From NCBI GenBank assembly GCA_934446285.1, contig CAKSEI010000001.1, positions 10,772 to 74,771 of the forward strand: 64,000 bases of DNA, read 5' to 3'. Below, one piece after another: positions 24,727-34,089 of this stretch. This DNA is from an uncultured Eubacteriales bacterium. Its GTDB lineage: Bacteria > Bacillota > Clostridia > Oscillospirales > CAG-272. The notes below the pieces were generated by a model. That model was not told the origin of the DNA. It ran no database searches and worked only from the letters and a program-made list of their open reading frames with translations. A program made the translations under genes and the position numbers. How positions within the stretch are numbered: the first letter of the stretch is position 1; each line of letters begins with the position of its first letter.

Positions 24727-26163
24727 TTACGGCTCAATCGGCTCGAGCGGCGGTTCGCTCGGCTCTGTCGGCTCGGTTACGGGCTCGCTCGGCTCGGTAG
24801 GTGCCGCCGGCTCTGCCGCTCCGCACCATATGCACGCGCCTCTCTCGTATTTATGCGCTGCCTTTCTGCCGCTTTCAAGACCGCACTTCTTACACGTAGC
24901 AGCCTTCTCGCAGGTCGCCTCGGAAAAGTCGTGGCCGCTCGTCGCGATCCTCTCGGTATAGCTGTCCCCGCACACGGAGCACTTATACACCTTTTCGCCG
25001 TCCTGATAGCAGGTCGGCTCGCTCTGCGACTCTAAAGCATAAGTATGCCCCTTGGCGGCAATCTGCTCCTCCTCCGAGAATGAGCAGACACTGCACTTGC
25101 GTGTGACTGTTCCCGGCTCGGTGCATGTTGCCTCCTTTGTCACCGTCTCGGTAAAGCTATGTCCCTTCGCGGGAATGACCTCCGTGGATTTAGCCCCGCA
25201 TGAGAGGCAGGTCAGGCGATACTCGCCGTTTGACGTGCACGTCGCCGCTCTATTCGTCTGGCGCAGCCACTTGTGCGAGCCGGCGGCGATATGGGTTATC
25301 TCTGTATGTCCGCATCTCTTGCAGACAGACTTGACATCTCCCGCCTCCACGCATGATTTGCGCATATCGGTTATCTCATAGTCGTGCCCAAGCTTCGGCT
25401 GCTCCTCGGAGTAGCTGTCGCCGCAGCGTGAGCAGGTATATCGCACTCTCCCCGACTTCTCGCAGGTCGCCTCTTCTCCCGACTTAACATAGTCGTGACC
25501 GAGCGCCGGAACGTCGACCTCGCCCTTGACAAAGCCGCACTTTGAGCATACTATCCTGCCCGTACCGCCCTGCAGGCACGTGACCTTATCTCCCGGGACG
25601 GTCTCAAAGGTATGCTCACACGAAGTAACGGCACTCGGTGCGATACCCGTCTCCTCGCCCGCGATTGCGCGCGCGAAAAGCACAGACATCGCAAGGCACA
25701 GAACCGCCGCCGCACAGCAGGTTATCACTCTGCCGCGCTTAGTCCTGAGAAACGGAATTTTGTCAAAAATGCCCGGTTCTCTCTCGGGCTCGCCCGCCCG
25801 CGCGACAAGCTGCTCGTCGTAATACTCAAGTATCAGCCCGCGTCCGTCAGCCTTTCCGCCGCGGACTTTGCCCTCTCCGTGCGTAGTATCGGTATCCGCT
25901 GCGCTCTGCACGGGAGCGGACGAATTTTTATCCTCCGTATCAACCGTATCATCCGTCGGATTCTCCGTCACTGCTCCCTCCGCATCGGGAGAAAGGCGCT
26001 CGGAGTACTCCGCCGCACGTCCGTCCGCGGACGGAAAAGTATATATATCGGTCGGCTGCACATCGCCCTTTGCCGCCGCAGCTCCTACAGAATGCTCCGC
26101 ACGGAACTCGGCAAAGGTCATTTTCCTGCCGCCGCAGACTATTTTTTTTACTCTGAATTTCAT
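24727..26163 (-). CDS. Membrane protein with extracellular Cys-rich CxxC/GH repeats
   Basis: The 478-residue protein has a soluble N-terminal part of about 150 residues, one membrane helix ('VITCCAAAVLCLAMSVLFARAIAG') and a C-terminal region with about six repeats of roughly 33 residues, plus degenerate ones. Each carries 'ATC', a 'C-S-x-C-G' knuckle and a closing 'GH-[DST]-[YF]'. It ends in a Pro/Thr/Glu-rich tail. Such repeats are common in large surface proteins of gut Clostridia; their role is not known to me. The Cys pairs could bind zinc or form disulfides. Only the promoter at 26254-26282 serves it. Confidence 0.78.
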   Translation of the reverse strand: MKFRVKKIVCGGRKMTFAEFRAEHSVGAAAAKGDVQPTDIYTFPSADGRAAEYSERLSPDAEGAVTENPTDDTVDTEDKNSSAPVQSAADTDTTHGEGKVRGGKADGRGLILEYYDEQLVARAGEPEREPGIFDKIPFLRTKRGRVITCCAAAVLCLAMSVLFARAIAGEETGIAPSAVTSCEHTFETVPGDKVTCLQGGTGRIVCSKCGFVKGEVDVPALGHDYVKSGEEATCEKSGRVRYTCSRCGDSYSEEQPKLGHDYEITDMRKSCVEAGDVKSVCKRCGHTEITHIAAGSHKWLRQTNRAATCTSNGEYRLTCLSCGAKSTEVIPAKGHSFTETVTKEATCTEPGTVTRKCSVCSFSEEEQIAAKGHTYALESQSEPTCYQDGEKVYKCSVCGDSYTERIATSGHDFSEATCEKAATCKKCGLESGRKAAHKYERGACIWCGAAEPAAPTEPSEPVTEPTEPSEPPLEPIEP

Positions 26164-26253
26164 GATATCACCCGTAATAAGTATGCCGCAAAGCGTCGTC
26201 CGTCAAACAGACGACGTGCGGTCGGTGCAAAAATCCCGTGTATTTACAAAGCT

Positions 26254-26282
26254 ATTTTAACACATATAATCAAAAATGTCCA
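26254..26282 (-). promoter_or_regulatory. Promoter of the Cys-rich repeat protein gene
   Basis: On the minus strand TGGACA (26277-26282) and TAAAAT (26254-26259) are 17 nt apart. The leader contains a GTCGTC/GACGAC hairpin near 26200-26220. Confidence 0.6.
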
Positions 26283-26361
26283 TATGCTCTTTGTAAATGT
26301 TGCCCGCTCTCTAATTCATATTCGCAATGCAGCGGGAAAATGCGCCCGGGGTTGTTCGCCG

Positions 26362-26409
26362 TAAAAAGCGATATGTACCCCCATGCCGATATACGGCATC
26401 GGGAGTACA
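26362..26409 (-). terminator. Intrinsic terminator after the transglutaminase-SLH gene
   Basis: GATGCCG/CGGCATG with flanking TGTAC/GTACA forms a long hairpin around a TATA loop. On the minus strand it is followed by TATCGCTTTTTAC. Confidence 0.75.
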
Positions 26410-26419
26410 CATCAAACGG

Positions 26420-28201
26420 TTATTTATTCGCGGTGAGATATCTTACAAGTATCGCTGCGACCTGTGCGCGCGTTGCGTTGCCCTGCGGCTGTACATTCAG
26501 CGTACTGCCGTTGGCAATGCCGTTTACCAAGCCCTTTTCGTATGCCCACGCAAGGCTCTTCTTTGCGTATGACGATACGTCGCTCCAGTCTGCGAACATG
26601 CCCTTCGCACCCGCGGTGTCAATATCTCCGATACCGCCGTTTTTGTAGCTCTCGTATCTGCAGAGTATCGCCGCAAGCTGCTCACGGGTTATCTTGCCCG
26701 TAGGAGCGAATTCCGTCTCGGTCATGCCGTTGACAATCCCGTTTTTATACGCCCACTTGACCGCGTCCGCGTAATATTTCTTATTGCCCACGTCTGTGAA
26801 AGGGTTTTCTATGCCGTTAACAGACGGGCTGCCCTCCATACGGTATATAACCGTGACAAGCATTCCGCGCTCCATGGCGGTATCGGGTGCGAATTCAGTC
26901 GTCGAAACTCCGTTGAATAGTCCGCGGGAGACCGCCTCCTTTACATCCTTATAGAACCACTTCTTCGGCGTTACGTCCGTGAATACAAGTGCGCCGTCCG
27001 TCGAGCCTATCTTCGCCGTCTCGCTCTTCCACTCGCCGTTTATTCCCTTTGAGAGGATAACACGCAGCGTCCCGTCGGGCATGGCATACGAGCCGAATAT
27101 ATCCCCGACATCGTTCCAATAGTCGCGCGAATACAGCTCCGATATCGTGCACGCAATCGGATTGTATGCGTAAACGTGCTTCGCATCATTGAAGATTAGG
27201 CTGCCATTATACAACGACAGGCCCGAATATGTACCGTTGTAGTACGATACGTCATCGTACCACGGTCTCCATATTGCCTCCCTCGGAAGGACCGATGTGA
27301 GCTTGTCGTTTGCGGGATTGTAGGTGAAAAGCCCGCCGTCCGCATATACGTAGTATTTTCCGCGGAACGGCACGATGGCGGATGAACCCCATGTCCCGTA
27401 AGGTGAACTGCCGTCGGAATACTTGTACTTATCGTACTTTTGCGACGTGCATTCATAAAGCTTTACTCCGCCTTTGTGATATAAGAAATTCTCATCCGAA
27501 CGCATAAAGTAAAGGTGATCCGCCTTGCCGTAAAAGCTCGGGATATCATTACTTCCCACCGGGTCGTCGTAGGTCACGTCAACATTGTACCACTCGCCGC
27601 CGACTTTTACGATATTCCACATGTGGTTCATCTCTTCACTTATGACAAAGTCGCAGTCGATGCCTACCGAGCGTAGAACATATGCGTAAAAATACGCATA
27701 TCCCTGGCACACTCCCTTGCCCCATTTGACAAAGTTATATATGTCTCTCACGGTATAGTCGAGGTCATACTCGTATTTCGCCGCTATGGCATCATGCATG
27801 AGCAGGGCTTTCTCAAAGTCGGACGCCCCGTCGGGGATAATCTCGGTAAGGGCGCTTACCTCCGCATCAACCGCAGCGAGACGCTCCTTATATTCGGAAA
27901 GCGAAAGCGAATAGCGCGGCTCGACCTCCGTGACCTTGCCGTTTATATCCCTGCTGAACGCATATGTGCCCGTATAATGGAAAAGCTCGGGGAATTCGTT
28001 TAGTATACTCTTCATGATACCGCTCAGTTTCTCGGCGTCGATATCATAGTCCGAGATATCAATAAGCGTCTCACACCCGGTCATTGCCGAGTATATACAG
28101 TCTGCGGCATCCGCCGTGTTATCCGACGCACCCGTTCCCGCAAATGAAAACAGGCAGACACACAAGACAAGCGCCGTCATCGCGGAAATAATTCTCTTCA
28201 T
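26420..28201 (-). CDS. Secreted transglutaminase-like protein with three SLH domains
   Basis: The 593-residue protein has a signal peptide (MKRIISAMTALVLCVCLFSFA) and a transglutaminase-like fold with Cys165 in 'GKGVCQGYA', His193 in 'MNHMWNIV' and Asp208 in 'WYNVDVTYDDP'. A beta-propeller-like or DUF5050-like region of about 180 residues follows. Three SLH modules (about 405-593, 'FTDVTPKKWFYKDV', 'PFTDVGNKKYYADAV', 'DWSDVSSYAKKSL') should anchor it to secondary wall polymers. The triad is intact, so peptidase or crosslinking activity at the surface is plausible. It starts 21 nt after pepF. Confidence 0.9.
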   Translation of the reverse strand: MKRIISAMTALVLCVCLFSFAGTGASDNTADAADCIYSAMTGCETLIDISDYDIDAEKLSGIMKSILNEFPELFHYTGTYAFSRDINGKVTEVEPRYSLSLSEYKERLAAVDAEVSALTEIIPDGASDFEKALLMHDAIAAKYEYDLDYTVRDIYNFVKWGKGVCQGYAYFYAYVLRSVGIDCDFVISEEMNHMWNIVKVGGEWYNVDVTYDDPVGSNDIPSFYGKADHLYFMRSDENFLYHKGGVKLYECTSQKYDKYKYSDGSSPYGTWGSSAIVPFRGKYYVYADGGLFTYNPANDKLTSVLPREAIWRPWYDDVSYYNGTYSGLSLYNGSLIFNDAKHVYAYNPIACTISELYSRDYWNDVGDIFGSYAMPDGTLRVILSKGINGEWKSETAKIGSTDGALVFTDVTPKKWFYKDVKEAVSRGLFNGVSTTEFAPDTAMERGMLVTVIYRMEGSPSVNGIENPFTDVGNKKYYADAVKWAYKNGIVNGMTETEFAPTGKITREQLAAILCRYESYKNGGIGDIDTAGAKGMFADWSDVSSYAKKSLAWAYEKGLVNGIANGSTLNVQPQGNATRAQVAAILVRYLTANK

Positions 28202-28222
28202 AAAAGCCTCCGGTTTATTTTT

Positions 28223-30013
28223 TTATTTAAGCAGGTCTTCCATCTCGTCGACAAGCCCCGAGAAGAGCTTTACAGCCTCCTCAATCGGCGCCGGGCTCGC
28301 CATATCGACACCCGCACCGCGCAGAAGAGCTATCGGATCTTTCGAGCATCCGCCCGAGAGGAAACCGAGATAGTCGCGTGCGGCGCTCTCTCCGCCCGTG
28401 AGAATTCTGTTGGCGAGAGCCACTGCGGCGCAGAAGCCGGTCGAATACTGAAAAACATAGAAGTTATAATAAAAGTGCGGTATTCTCGCCCACTCGTAGG
28501 ATATTTCCTTATCGACCGTGACGGCAGGTCCGTAGTAGTCGCAGTTGAGCTTATAGTAGATATCGTTGAGGACTTCGGAGGTAAGCGTCGTACCGCTCTC
28601 GGTAAGCGAGCTTATCTTCCTCTCAAACTCGGCAAACATTGTCTGGCGGTAGAGGGTCGTGCGGAACTGCTCAAGGAAATAGTTTATAAGGTAAGCGCGT
28701 GTGCGTTTGTCCTCGGTCTTTGAGAGCAGGTGGCGCATGAGCAGCACCTCATTGCAGGTGGATGCGACCTCGGCTACGAATATCACGTAGTCGGAATAAA
28801 CTACGGGCTGATTTTCCTTTGAGAGATAGGAATGGAGCGAATGCCCCATCTCGTGGATAAGCGTAAACTGGCTGTCGAGCGTGCCCGTGTAGTTGAGCAG
28901 CACATACGGGTGCGGACGCGCGCCCGAGGAATATGCGCCGGAGCGCTTGCCTCTGTTCTCGTACACGTCTATCCAACGGTTGTCAAAGCCCTCCTTGATA
29001 ACGCGGCAATAATCCTCGCCGAGCGGCTCTAACGCCTCAAGACATGTCTTTTTCGCCTGCTCAAAGGGTATCTTCACGTCCGCGTCGGCGACTATCGGAA
29101 CATAAAGGTCGTACATATGCAATTCGTCAAGTCCGAGCAGCTTCTTGCGCAGCGCAGCATAGCGGTGCATAGGCTCGATATTCGCGCGGACGGTATCGAT
29201 GAGATTGTGATAAACCTCGACGGGGACTTCGTTCGCGGTAAGAGCCGCCTCAAGTGCGCTCGGATATTTTCTCGCGCGGGAGTAGAAACAAAGCTGCTTA
29301 TTCTGAGCGTCGAGAGTTGCGGCAATGGTATTTTCAAAGGAGTGATACGTCTCGTGCAGCTTGCGGAAAGCGTCGGCGCGCACGTTTCTGTCCGCCGAGG
29401 TACGGTATACCGCGTAGCCGCCCTCGGTAAGCGGCTTCTTCCCGTCCTTTGTTTCCACATCGGGGAAACGCAAATCCGCATCGCACAGCTTAGAGAATAT
29501 ATCCTCCGGGGCGTTTGCCATCTCGCCCGAGAGTGCGAGCAGCTTTTCCTCGCCCTCGGTGAGCGTGTGAGCGCGCTTTACAAGTATGCGGTCTATGGCA
29601 TGGCGGTAAAGCTCAAGCCCCGGCTCGGTTTTATACATTTCCTCAAGTTTTTCGGACTCTATGCTCATTATCTCCGGAGCAGCGAAAGCGGAGGCGGCGG
29701 AGGTTGAGACAAGCAGGCTGTAGGCTCTGCCGCGCATCTCGGCGTACTTACCGACCGCCGTGTCCTCGTCGCCCTTGAGTGCTGCGTAATGATATACCGC
29801 ACCCAGCTCTATGTCAGCCGCGTCTGACGCACGGAAGAAATCAAGCAGTGCTGTCGCGTCATGCAGTCTGCCCTGATAAGACGCTGTTTTCTCCGGTATC
29901 TTCTGCGCCTTTTTGTACGCCTCCTCCCACGCCTCGTCGCTTTGGAAGATGTCCTCGGTCGCCCATGTGTCGCGGGGATCGACCTCGCTTCGTGTCTTTA
30001 CCTTATCACTCAT
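28223..30013 (-). CDS. pepF: Oligoendopeptidase F
   Basis: The 596-residue M3 metallopeptidase degrades short peptides in the cytoplasm. The zinc motif 'LIHEMGHSLHS' holds HEMGH at 387-391, and the distal Glu motif 'FVAEVASTCNEVLL' follows about 28 residues later, as in the family. ATG at 30013 behind AAGGAGAAAGACA was chosen. It overlaps the stop of the upstream secreted-protein gene by 8 nt, which indicates translational coupling. Confidence 0.95.
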   Translation of the reverse strand: MSDKVKTRSEVDPRDTWATEDIFQSDEAWEEAYKKAQKIPEKTASYQGRLHDATALLDFFRASDAADIELGAVYHYAALKGDEDTAVGKYAEMRGRAYSLLVSTSAASAFAAPEIMSIESEKLEEMYKTEPGLELYRHAIDRILVKRAHTLTEGEEKLLALSGEMANAPEDIFSKLCDADLRFPDVETKDGKKPLTEGGYAVYRTSADRNVRADAFRKLHETYHSFENTIAATLDAQNKQLCFYSRARKYPSALEAALTANEVPVEVYHNLIDTVRANIEPMHRYAALRKKLLGLDELHMYDLYVPIVADADVKIPFEQAKKTCLEALEPLGEDYCRVIKEGFDNRWIDVYENRGKRSGAYSSGARPHPYVLLNYTGTLDSQFTLIHEMGHSLHSYLSKENQPVVYSDYVIFVAEVASTCNEVLLMRHLLSKTEDKRTRAYLINYFLEQFRTTLYRQTMFAEFERKISSLTESGTTLTSEVLNDIYYKLNCDYYGPAVTVDKEISYEWARIPHFYYNFYVFQYSTGFCAAVALANRILTGGESAARDYLGFLSGGCSKDPIALLRGAGVDMASPAPIEEAVKLFSGLVDEMEDLLK

Positions 30014-32390
30014 TGTCTTTCTCCTTTTCGGGCGCGGGTGCGCCGGTTTTGTCATTTTTATCCGTATTTGTTTTATCGGTCTCGCTTTTCGACGTGTCGC
30101 CGTTCTCCACTATCGGAGGAACTACGTAGGTCTTTGACGGCGTTTTCGGCATCTCGGGGATGTCACGCCGCCGAGTGCGTGCGCGCCCTGCCTTTCCCGC
30201 CGAACCGTGCTTCTCGGGTACGGAGCTTTGCTCCGTCTGTGTCTGAGGCGGCACGGACTTTTCCTTTTTCTTCAGTGTGCCCTTTGCCTCTACGGGCGTG
30301 CGAGGCTGCGGAGCTGTCCTGCGCTTCTGCATTGCAGACAGGCGGATGAGCAGCACCGTAAGCAGCACCACAGCCGCGAGCAATATCCACATGACCGTCC
30401 TTACCGCCCTCTCGCCGGCATCGGGTCCGATCGGGAAAAGCTCGACTCCGCGTGCGTACAGGGTGAGTGCCGAGCCGTTCTCCGTTTTCGCGGATACGGT
30501 TATCTTCTCGATCTTATCTATCCCGTCAAGCGGGAAAGCAGCGTCTCGCCACTGCCCCGCGACAAGTGCCGACGTGCCGTAGAGAACCACCCTCTCGCCG
30601 TTCTTCGTGCCGACGAGGGTAAGGGTCAGCTCTGCCGCGTCGTCGGTGCACAGCGCCTTCAGCGTGAGCACCAATATATTATACTCCTCGCCTACAGCGA
30701 AAGCGTTAGTATAGCTTTTTATCATGCCGGAACTGTCCGCCTTGCCCTTTACGCAGAGGATTATTCCGTCCTGTCCCGCGACAAGGCTCGAGAGCGACTC
30801 GGTAGTCTTGTCGGCGATAAACTCATAGCTTCCTCCGTCGGTAAAGTCGGCGATATATACGCCCTTATCCTTATTCGGTATACTGCCCGTGTACTCTCCT
30901 ATGCGGGTGCGGTTGACAAAGACATCGGGAAAAAGCTCGCCCGATATCACCGCGAACTCGTCCTCTCCCACAAGCGTGCGCAGGCGCTCGGCTATGCCGT
31001 TCTCATCGGTATCCGCGAGCGTATTCAGCGCCTTATACGCGCTGCGTGCCGTGCCGTCCGCTCCGTAAAGCCCGACGGCTTTCCCCTCATCGGGGTCGCT
31101 CCACGCATTGTATATAAATGTGTTTACCCCGTCGCAGGCGAGGGTCTGATAGTATGCGCAAAGAAGAGCCGCCTCCTGCGCATTGAGCGCCGCCACGGTA
31201 TTCTCCGTGCACTCGGCGGTAAAGGTCATGGCAAGGTCGCGCACATAGCCCGAGCAGAGCATCCTCTCTTCCTTAAGTGCCGCCGCGACGTCACCTATAT
31301 TGACGGCAAAATACTTATCCTGCGCGTCGCTCCTCCAGAAGTAATCCTCCCCTTCGGGGCTTGAGCCGTCCCACACTATTCCGAAAGGCACATCGGACAG
31401 CTCTTTACAAAGCTCGGTCATGTCGTCCATACCGTCCTGCCCGAGAGAAACATAAAGGGACGCTCCCGTATAGCCCGAGCGCAGAGCAGATGAGGTCAGT
31501 CTCACGAGAGATGCGTAGGCACTTAGCTCCGTGCTGCCGCGCGGCAAAATATAGCGTGAGACAAAGCCGTATGCCTTGTCCTCCCTGCCGTATCTGTCCG
31601 CGAGAAATTCCGTCAGTGCACTGTACAGCTTAAGCGACTCTCCGTCCGAAATATCAAAATCTTCTCCCGACTCGGAGAAGAGCACCTGAGCGGCGCTCGA
31701 CGCCGACTGCATATCTCCCGGATTTATCTCAAGCCATACGGTGATATTCTTCTCGGACAGCGCACGCACGCGGTTATCAAGTGCGATGAGCGCCTCCTTA
31801 TCCACGTGGTACACCCCGTCGGAGTACTCTACCTTTGCCGCTCCGTCGGCACTCACTGCGACAAGCTCCGAGAGGTCAAGGGAGACTATCCCGTGCCCTA
31901 TGCCCTCCTCCGGCTGCTTATCAGACTCGGTGCGCACGCCTACGGAATTCTTCGGCGAAGGGGCAGAGCCCTTATTCTCCGTGAGCACGTCGGAGTTTTC
32001 TACGTAAGACGCGCTGCCGTGAGTGATATATTTTCCGCCGTCAAGGCGCGCTATGGCAAATTTATCATACTTGCGCGTGCGGCTGCCGTCAGTTATATCA
32101 ACGCTGAATGTCAGATTTGCATTGGCGACAAGCTCAGCCACGGGCGCCATACGGTCGATATCGGAAAACTTCTCATACGGGGCAAGCTCGAAAAGATATA
32201 CCCCGCACGCTCCGTAGACGTTTAAAAAGTCCTCGGACAGCGTTGCCTCGACCGTAATCTCCTTTCCGTCGTCCGAAAGCTTTACCGAGGTTATTCTCGT
32301 CGTCCGCTCCTCGGCGCTGACCGGTATAAACGTGCACAGCGTCATACACGCGCACAGCATTATAATTAAAAACTTCCTTGTATACTTCAT
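30006..32390 (-). CDS. Large exported protein with C-terminal membrane anchor, putative glycosidase-like fold
   Basis: The 794-residue protein has a signal peptide (MKYTRKFLIIMLCACMTLCTFIPVSA), an N-terminal beta domain and a central region that looks like a TIM barrel ('GIVWDGSSPEGEDYFW', 'GVNTFIYNAWSDPDEGKAVGLY'). A jelly-roll-like domain follows near 490-650. One membrane helix ('VMWILLAAVVLLTVLLIRL') and a basic, Pro/Lys-rich cytoplasmic tail end it. The central part resembles DUF5722 or GH-like proteins, but I cannot name a family with confidence. No catalytic pair was identified. Its stop overlaps pepF. Confidence 0.7.
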   Translation of the reverse strand: MKYTRKFLIIMLCACMTLCTFIPVSAEERTTRITSVKLSDDGKEITVEATLSEDFLNVYGACGVYLFELAPYEKFSDIDRMAPVAELVANANLTFSVDITDGSRTRKYDKFAIARLDGGKYITHGSASYVENSDVLTENKGSAPSPKNSVGVRTESDKQPEEGIGHGIVSLDLSELVAVSADGAAKVEYSDGVYHVDKEALIALDNRVRALSEKNITVWLEINPGDMQSASSAAQVLFSESGEDFDISDGESLKLYSALTEFLADRYGREDKAYGFVSRYILPRGSTELSAYASLVRLTSSALRSGYTGASLYVSLGQDGMDDMTELCKELSDVPFGIVWDGSSPEGEDYFWRSDAQDKYFAVNIGDVAAALKEERMLCSGYVRDLAMTFTAECTENTVAALNAQEAALLCAYYQTLACDGVNTFIYNAWSDPDEGKAVGLYGADGTARSAYKALNTLADTDENGIAERLRTLVGEDEFAVISGELFPDVFVNRTRIGEYTGSIPNKDKGVYIADFTDGGSYEFIADKTTESLSSLVAGQDGIILCVKGKADSSGMIKSYTNAFAVGEEYNILVLTLKALCTDDAAELTLTLVGTKNGERVVLYGTSALVAGQWRDAAFPLDGIDKIEKITVSAKTENGSALTLYARGVELFPIGPDAGERAVRTVMWILLAAVVLLTVLLIRLSAMQKRRTAPQPRTPVEAKGTLKKKEKSVPPQTQTEQSSVPEKHGSAGKAGRARTRRRDIPEMPKTPSKTYVVPPIVENGDTSKSETDKTNTDKNDKTGAPAPEKEKDNE

Positions 32391-32509
32391 ATTAACTCGC
32401 CCTTATCTTCATTATGAGCCGATAATACGCTCAGCGGCTGCCTTTCCCAGGATATTTTTTTGACCATTATAACATATTTTCTTAACGTATGCAAGTACGG
32501 CGGCAGAAG

Positions 32510-32554
32510 TAAAAAAGCAAAACGCCGCAAGGGATTCACGGTCTCTTACGGCGT
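32510..32554 (-). terminator. Intrinsic terminator after the COG2426 gene
   Basis: ACGCCGTAAG pairs with CTTGCGGCGT on the minus strand and is followed by TTTGCTTTTTT. The 5' arm overlaps the last codons of the gene. Confidence 0.78.
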
Positions 32555-33175
32555 ATTTCTGCTTTTTGCGCGCATTCTCTTTATAAACAGTGCCGCAAGG
32601 AGTACTATAGCCACTACCGCAGCGACGCACAGCACCACGAGGTAGTAGCTTATATTCGGGAACATAAGCGCAAGGAAATAATAGAAAAATGTCATTATCA
32701 CGCCGGCTGCCATAACTCCCGCAGCTATGGGCGGCAGCGCCCTGCGCAGTCTCATATCCGTGAGAGCCGCGACAAGAGCGCCGGTCCACGCACCCGTACC
32801 CGGGAGAGGTACGGCGACAAAGATAAAAAGTCCCCACGTGCTGTACTTTTCTATTTTGCCTCGGTTTTTCTCGGCTTTTTTCTCGATCAGCTCTGCTATC
32901 CTCTCAAAAGGTCCTATGCGGCGCATAAGGGTGAGGATTTTCCTTATAAATATGATAATAAACGGTACGGGAAGAACATTCCCGAGCACGGCGGCTATAT
33001 ATGTGACGAGCCACGGCAGATTATTCGCAGGTCCGAACGCGATAGCGCCGCGCAGCTCGAGCACGGGTATCATCGACGTAAGAAAAACCTGCGCAACCTC
33101 ACGAAATCCGTACCAGTCCGCCTCGATAATGTTTTTTACTATATATTCCGGTATATAATTAAAAACGTTTTTCAT
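32546..33175 (-). CDS. COG2426 'small multidrug export' family membrane protein
   Basis: The protein of about 209 residues has several hydrophobic helices and the family motif 'SMIPVLELRGAIAFG', then 'GNVLPVPFIIIFIRK', a basic loop and 'VPLPGTGAWTGALVAAL'. The transport role attached to the family name is poorly supported. ATG at 33193 lies inside the promoter spacer, so Met7 (33175) is the likelier start. No Shine-Dalgarno site precedes it, and it lies only about 8 nt beyond the -10, so the mRNA may be leaderless. Confidence 0.82.
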   Translation of the reverse strand: MKNVFNYIPEYIVKNIIEADWYGFREVAQVFLTSMIPVLELRGAIAFGPANNLPWLVTYIAAVLGNVLPVPFIIIFIRKILTLMRRIGPFERIAELIEKKAEKNRGKIEKYSTWGLFIFVAVPLPGTGAWTGALVAALTDMRLRRALPPIAAGVMAAGVIMTFFYYFLALMFPNISYYLVVLCVAAVVAIVLLAALFIKRMRAKSRNTP

Positions 33176-33183
33176 ACGAAAGT

Positions 33184-33212
33184 ATTTTACCATTTTTTAT
33201 CATTGCTGTCAA
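33184..33212 (-). promoter_or_regulatory. Promoter of the COG2426 gene
   Basis: On the minus strand TTGACA (33207-33212) and TAAAAT (33184-33189) are 17 nt apart. It decides the start codon downstream. Confidence 0.75.
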
Positions 33213-33221
33213 TGGCGTTTT

Positions 33222-33803
33222 TTATAATTTAAGCACCTTTTTAAGTCTCTTATACAGTACAAAGGTTATACCGCTGCATATAAGTCCCTTTGCCACCGTG
33301 AACGGCACATTGAAAATGAGAAGAGCGGCCGGGATGCTCTTTACAGCCGGGATAATCGCCTGATACGCTGCAAGCACCGCACTTTCGGGCGCGAATATCA
33401 CGTAGTAGACGGGATAAACGATAAAGCAGTTGAGCGGCAGACTCGCAGCTCCCATGGCAAGAGAGCCTGTGAGCATGGCAATAAGCGCTCCGCGCTTTGT
33501 TCTCTTTCTCCTGTAGCAGATATCCGACACGACGCACAGAACCGTTCCGAGCAGGAAGTTTGACAGCTCCCCGACCCCGCCCGATGATGAATCGATTAAG
33601 TGCAGCAGATTTTTTATAAGGCAGACGCATATTCCCGCGGGCGAGCCGAGCATAAATGTCGCGAGCAGCTCGGGCAGGTCGGAAAAATCCATCTTAATAA
33701 ACGGCGGTATGAGCATGGGCAGCGGAAATTCGAAAAACTGAAGTACGAACGCCACTGCGGAAAACATTGCTATGATAAGCAGATTTTTTAGTTTCTTATT
33801 CAT
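33222..33803 (-). CDS. ribU: Riboflavin ECF transporter substrate-binding subunit
   Basis: The 193-residue membrane protein has about six helices and matches RibU: 'LPMLIPPFIKMDFSDLPELLATFMLG', 'CLIKNLLHLIDSSSGGVGELSNFLLG' and a basic C-terminus. RibU binds riboflavin and works with the shared ECF energizing module (EcfA, EcfA', EcfT), which is not in this window. The FMN riboswitch immediately upstream confirms the vitamin. Confidence 0.94.
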   Translation of the reverse strand: MNKKLKNLLIIAMFSAVAFVLQFFEFPLPMLIPPFIKMDFSDLPELLATFMLGSPAGICVCLIKNLLHLIDSSSGGVGELSNFLLGTVLCVVSDICYRRKRTKRGALIAMLTGSLAMGAASLPLNCFIVYPVYYVIFAPESAVLAAYQAIIPAVKSIPAALLIFNVPFTVAKGLICSGITFVLYKRLKKVLKL

Positions 33804-33840
33804 TGTTTCTCTCCTGTACTTAAGAAAAAAATTATGCGGA

Positions 33841-33876
33841 GAAAAAACAGTCCCCCTTGTAAATATACAAGGGGGA
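33841..33876 (-). terminator. Terminator of the FMN riboswitch
   Basis: CCCCCTTGT pairs with ACAAGGGGG around ATATTT, followed on the minus strand by ACTGTTTTTTC. It lies between aptamer and ribU, so FMN binding should cause termination. Confidence 0.88.
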
Positions 33877-33897
33877 AGGTATAAAAATGCCTGTAAC

Positions 33898-34036
33898 TGC
33901 TCTTTCTTCTCTCATCCGGACTGTACCGTCGGTACGGGATTTTCACCCGTTCGGCTCTGCCCTCCTCGGCAGAGTTTGCGGACTCGGGCACTCGCGCCCT
34001 CACCGCCGGTGTGGAATTTCACCACCCCTTGAAGAA
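33898..34036 (-). promoter_or_regulatory. FMN riboswitch (RFN element)
   Basis: On the minus strand the conserved blocks appear in order: AAGGGGTGGTGAAATTCC, ACACCGGCGGTGAGGGC, GCGAGTGCCCGAGTCCGC, GGGTGAAAATCCCGTACCG and ACGGTACAGTCCGGATG-AGAGAAG. This is the complete RFN consensus. Confidence 0.97.
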
Positions 34037-34046
34037 TATAAGTCAT

Positions 34047-34074
34047 CATACCCATGCCATACGGCATGGGTATG
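34047..34074 (-). terminator. Hairpin after tuf
   Basis: CATACCCATGCC pairs perfectly with GGCATGGGTATG, 15 nt beyond the tuf stop. The T run is poor, so it may be a 3' stabilising hairpin rather than an efficient terminator. Confidence 0.6.
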
Positions 34075-34089
34075 AATCGTATTAATTAA

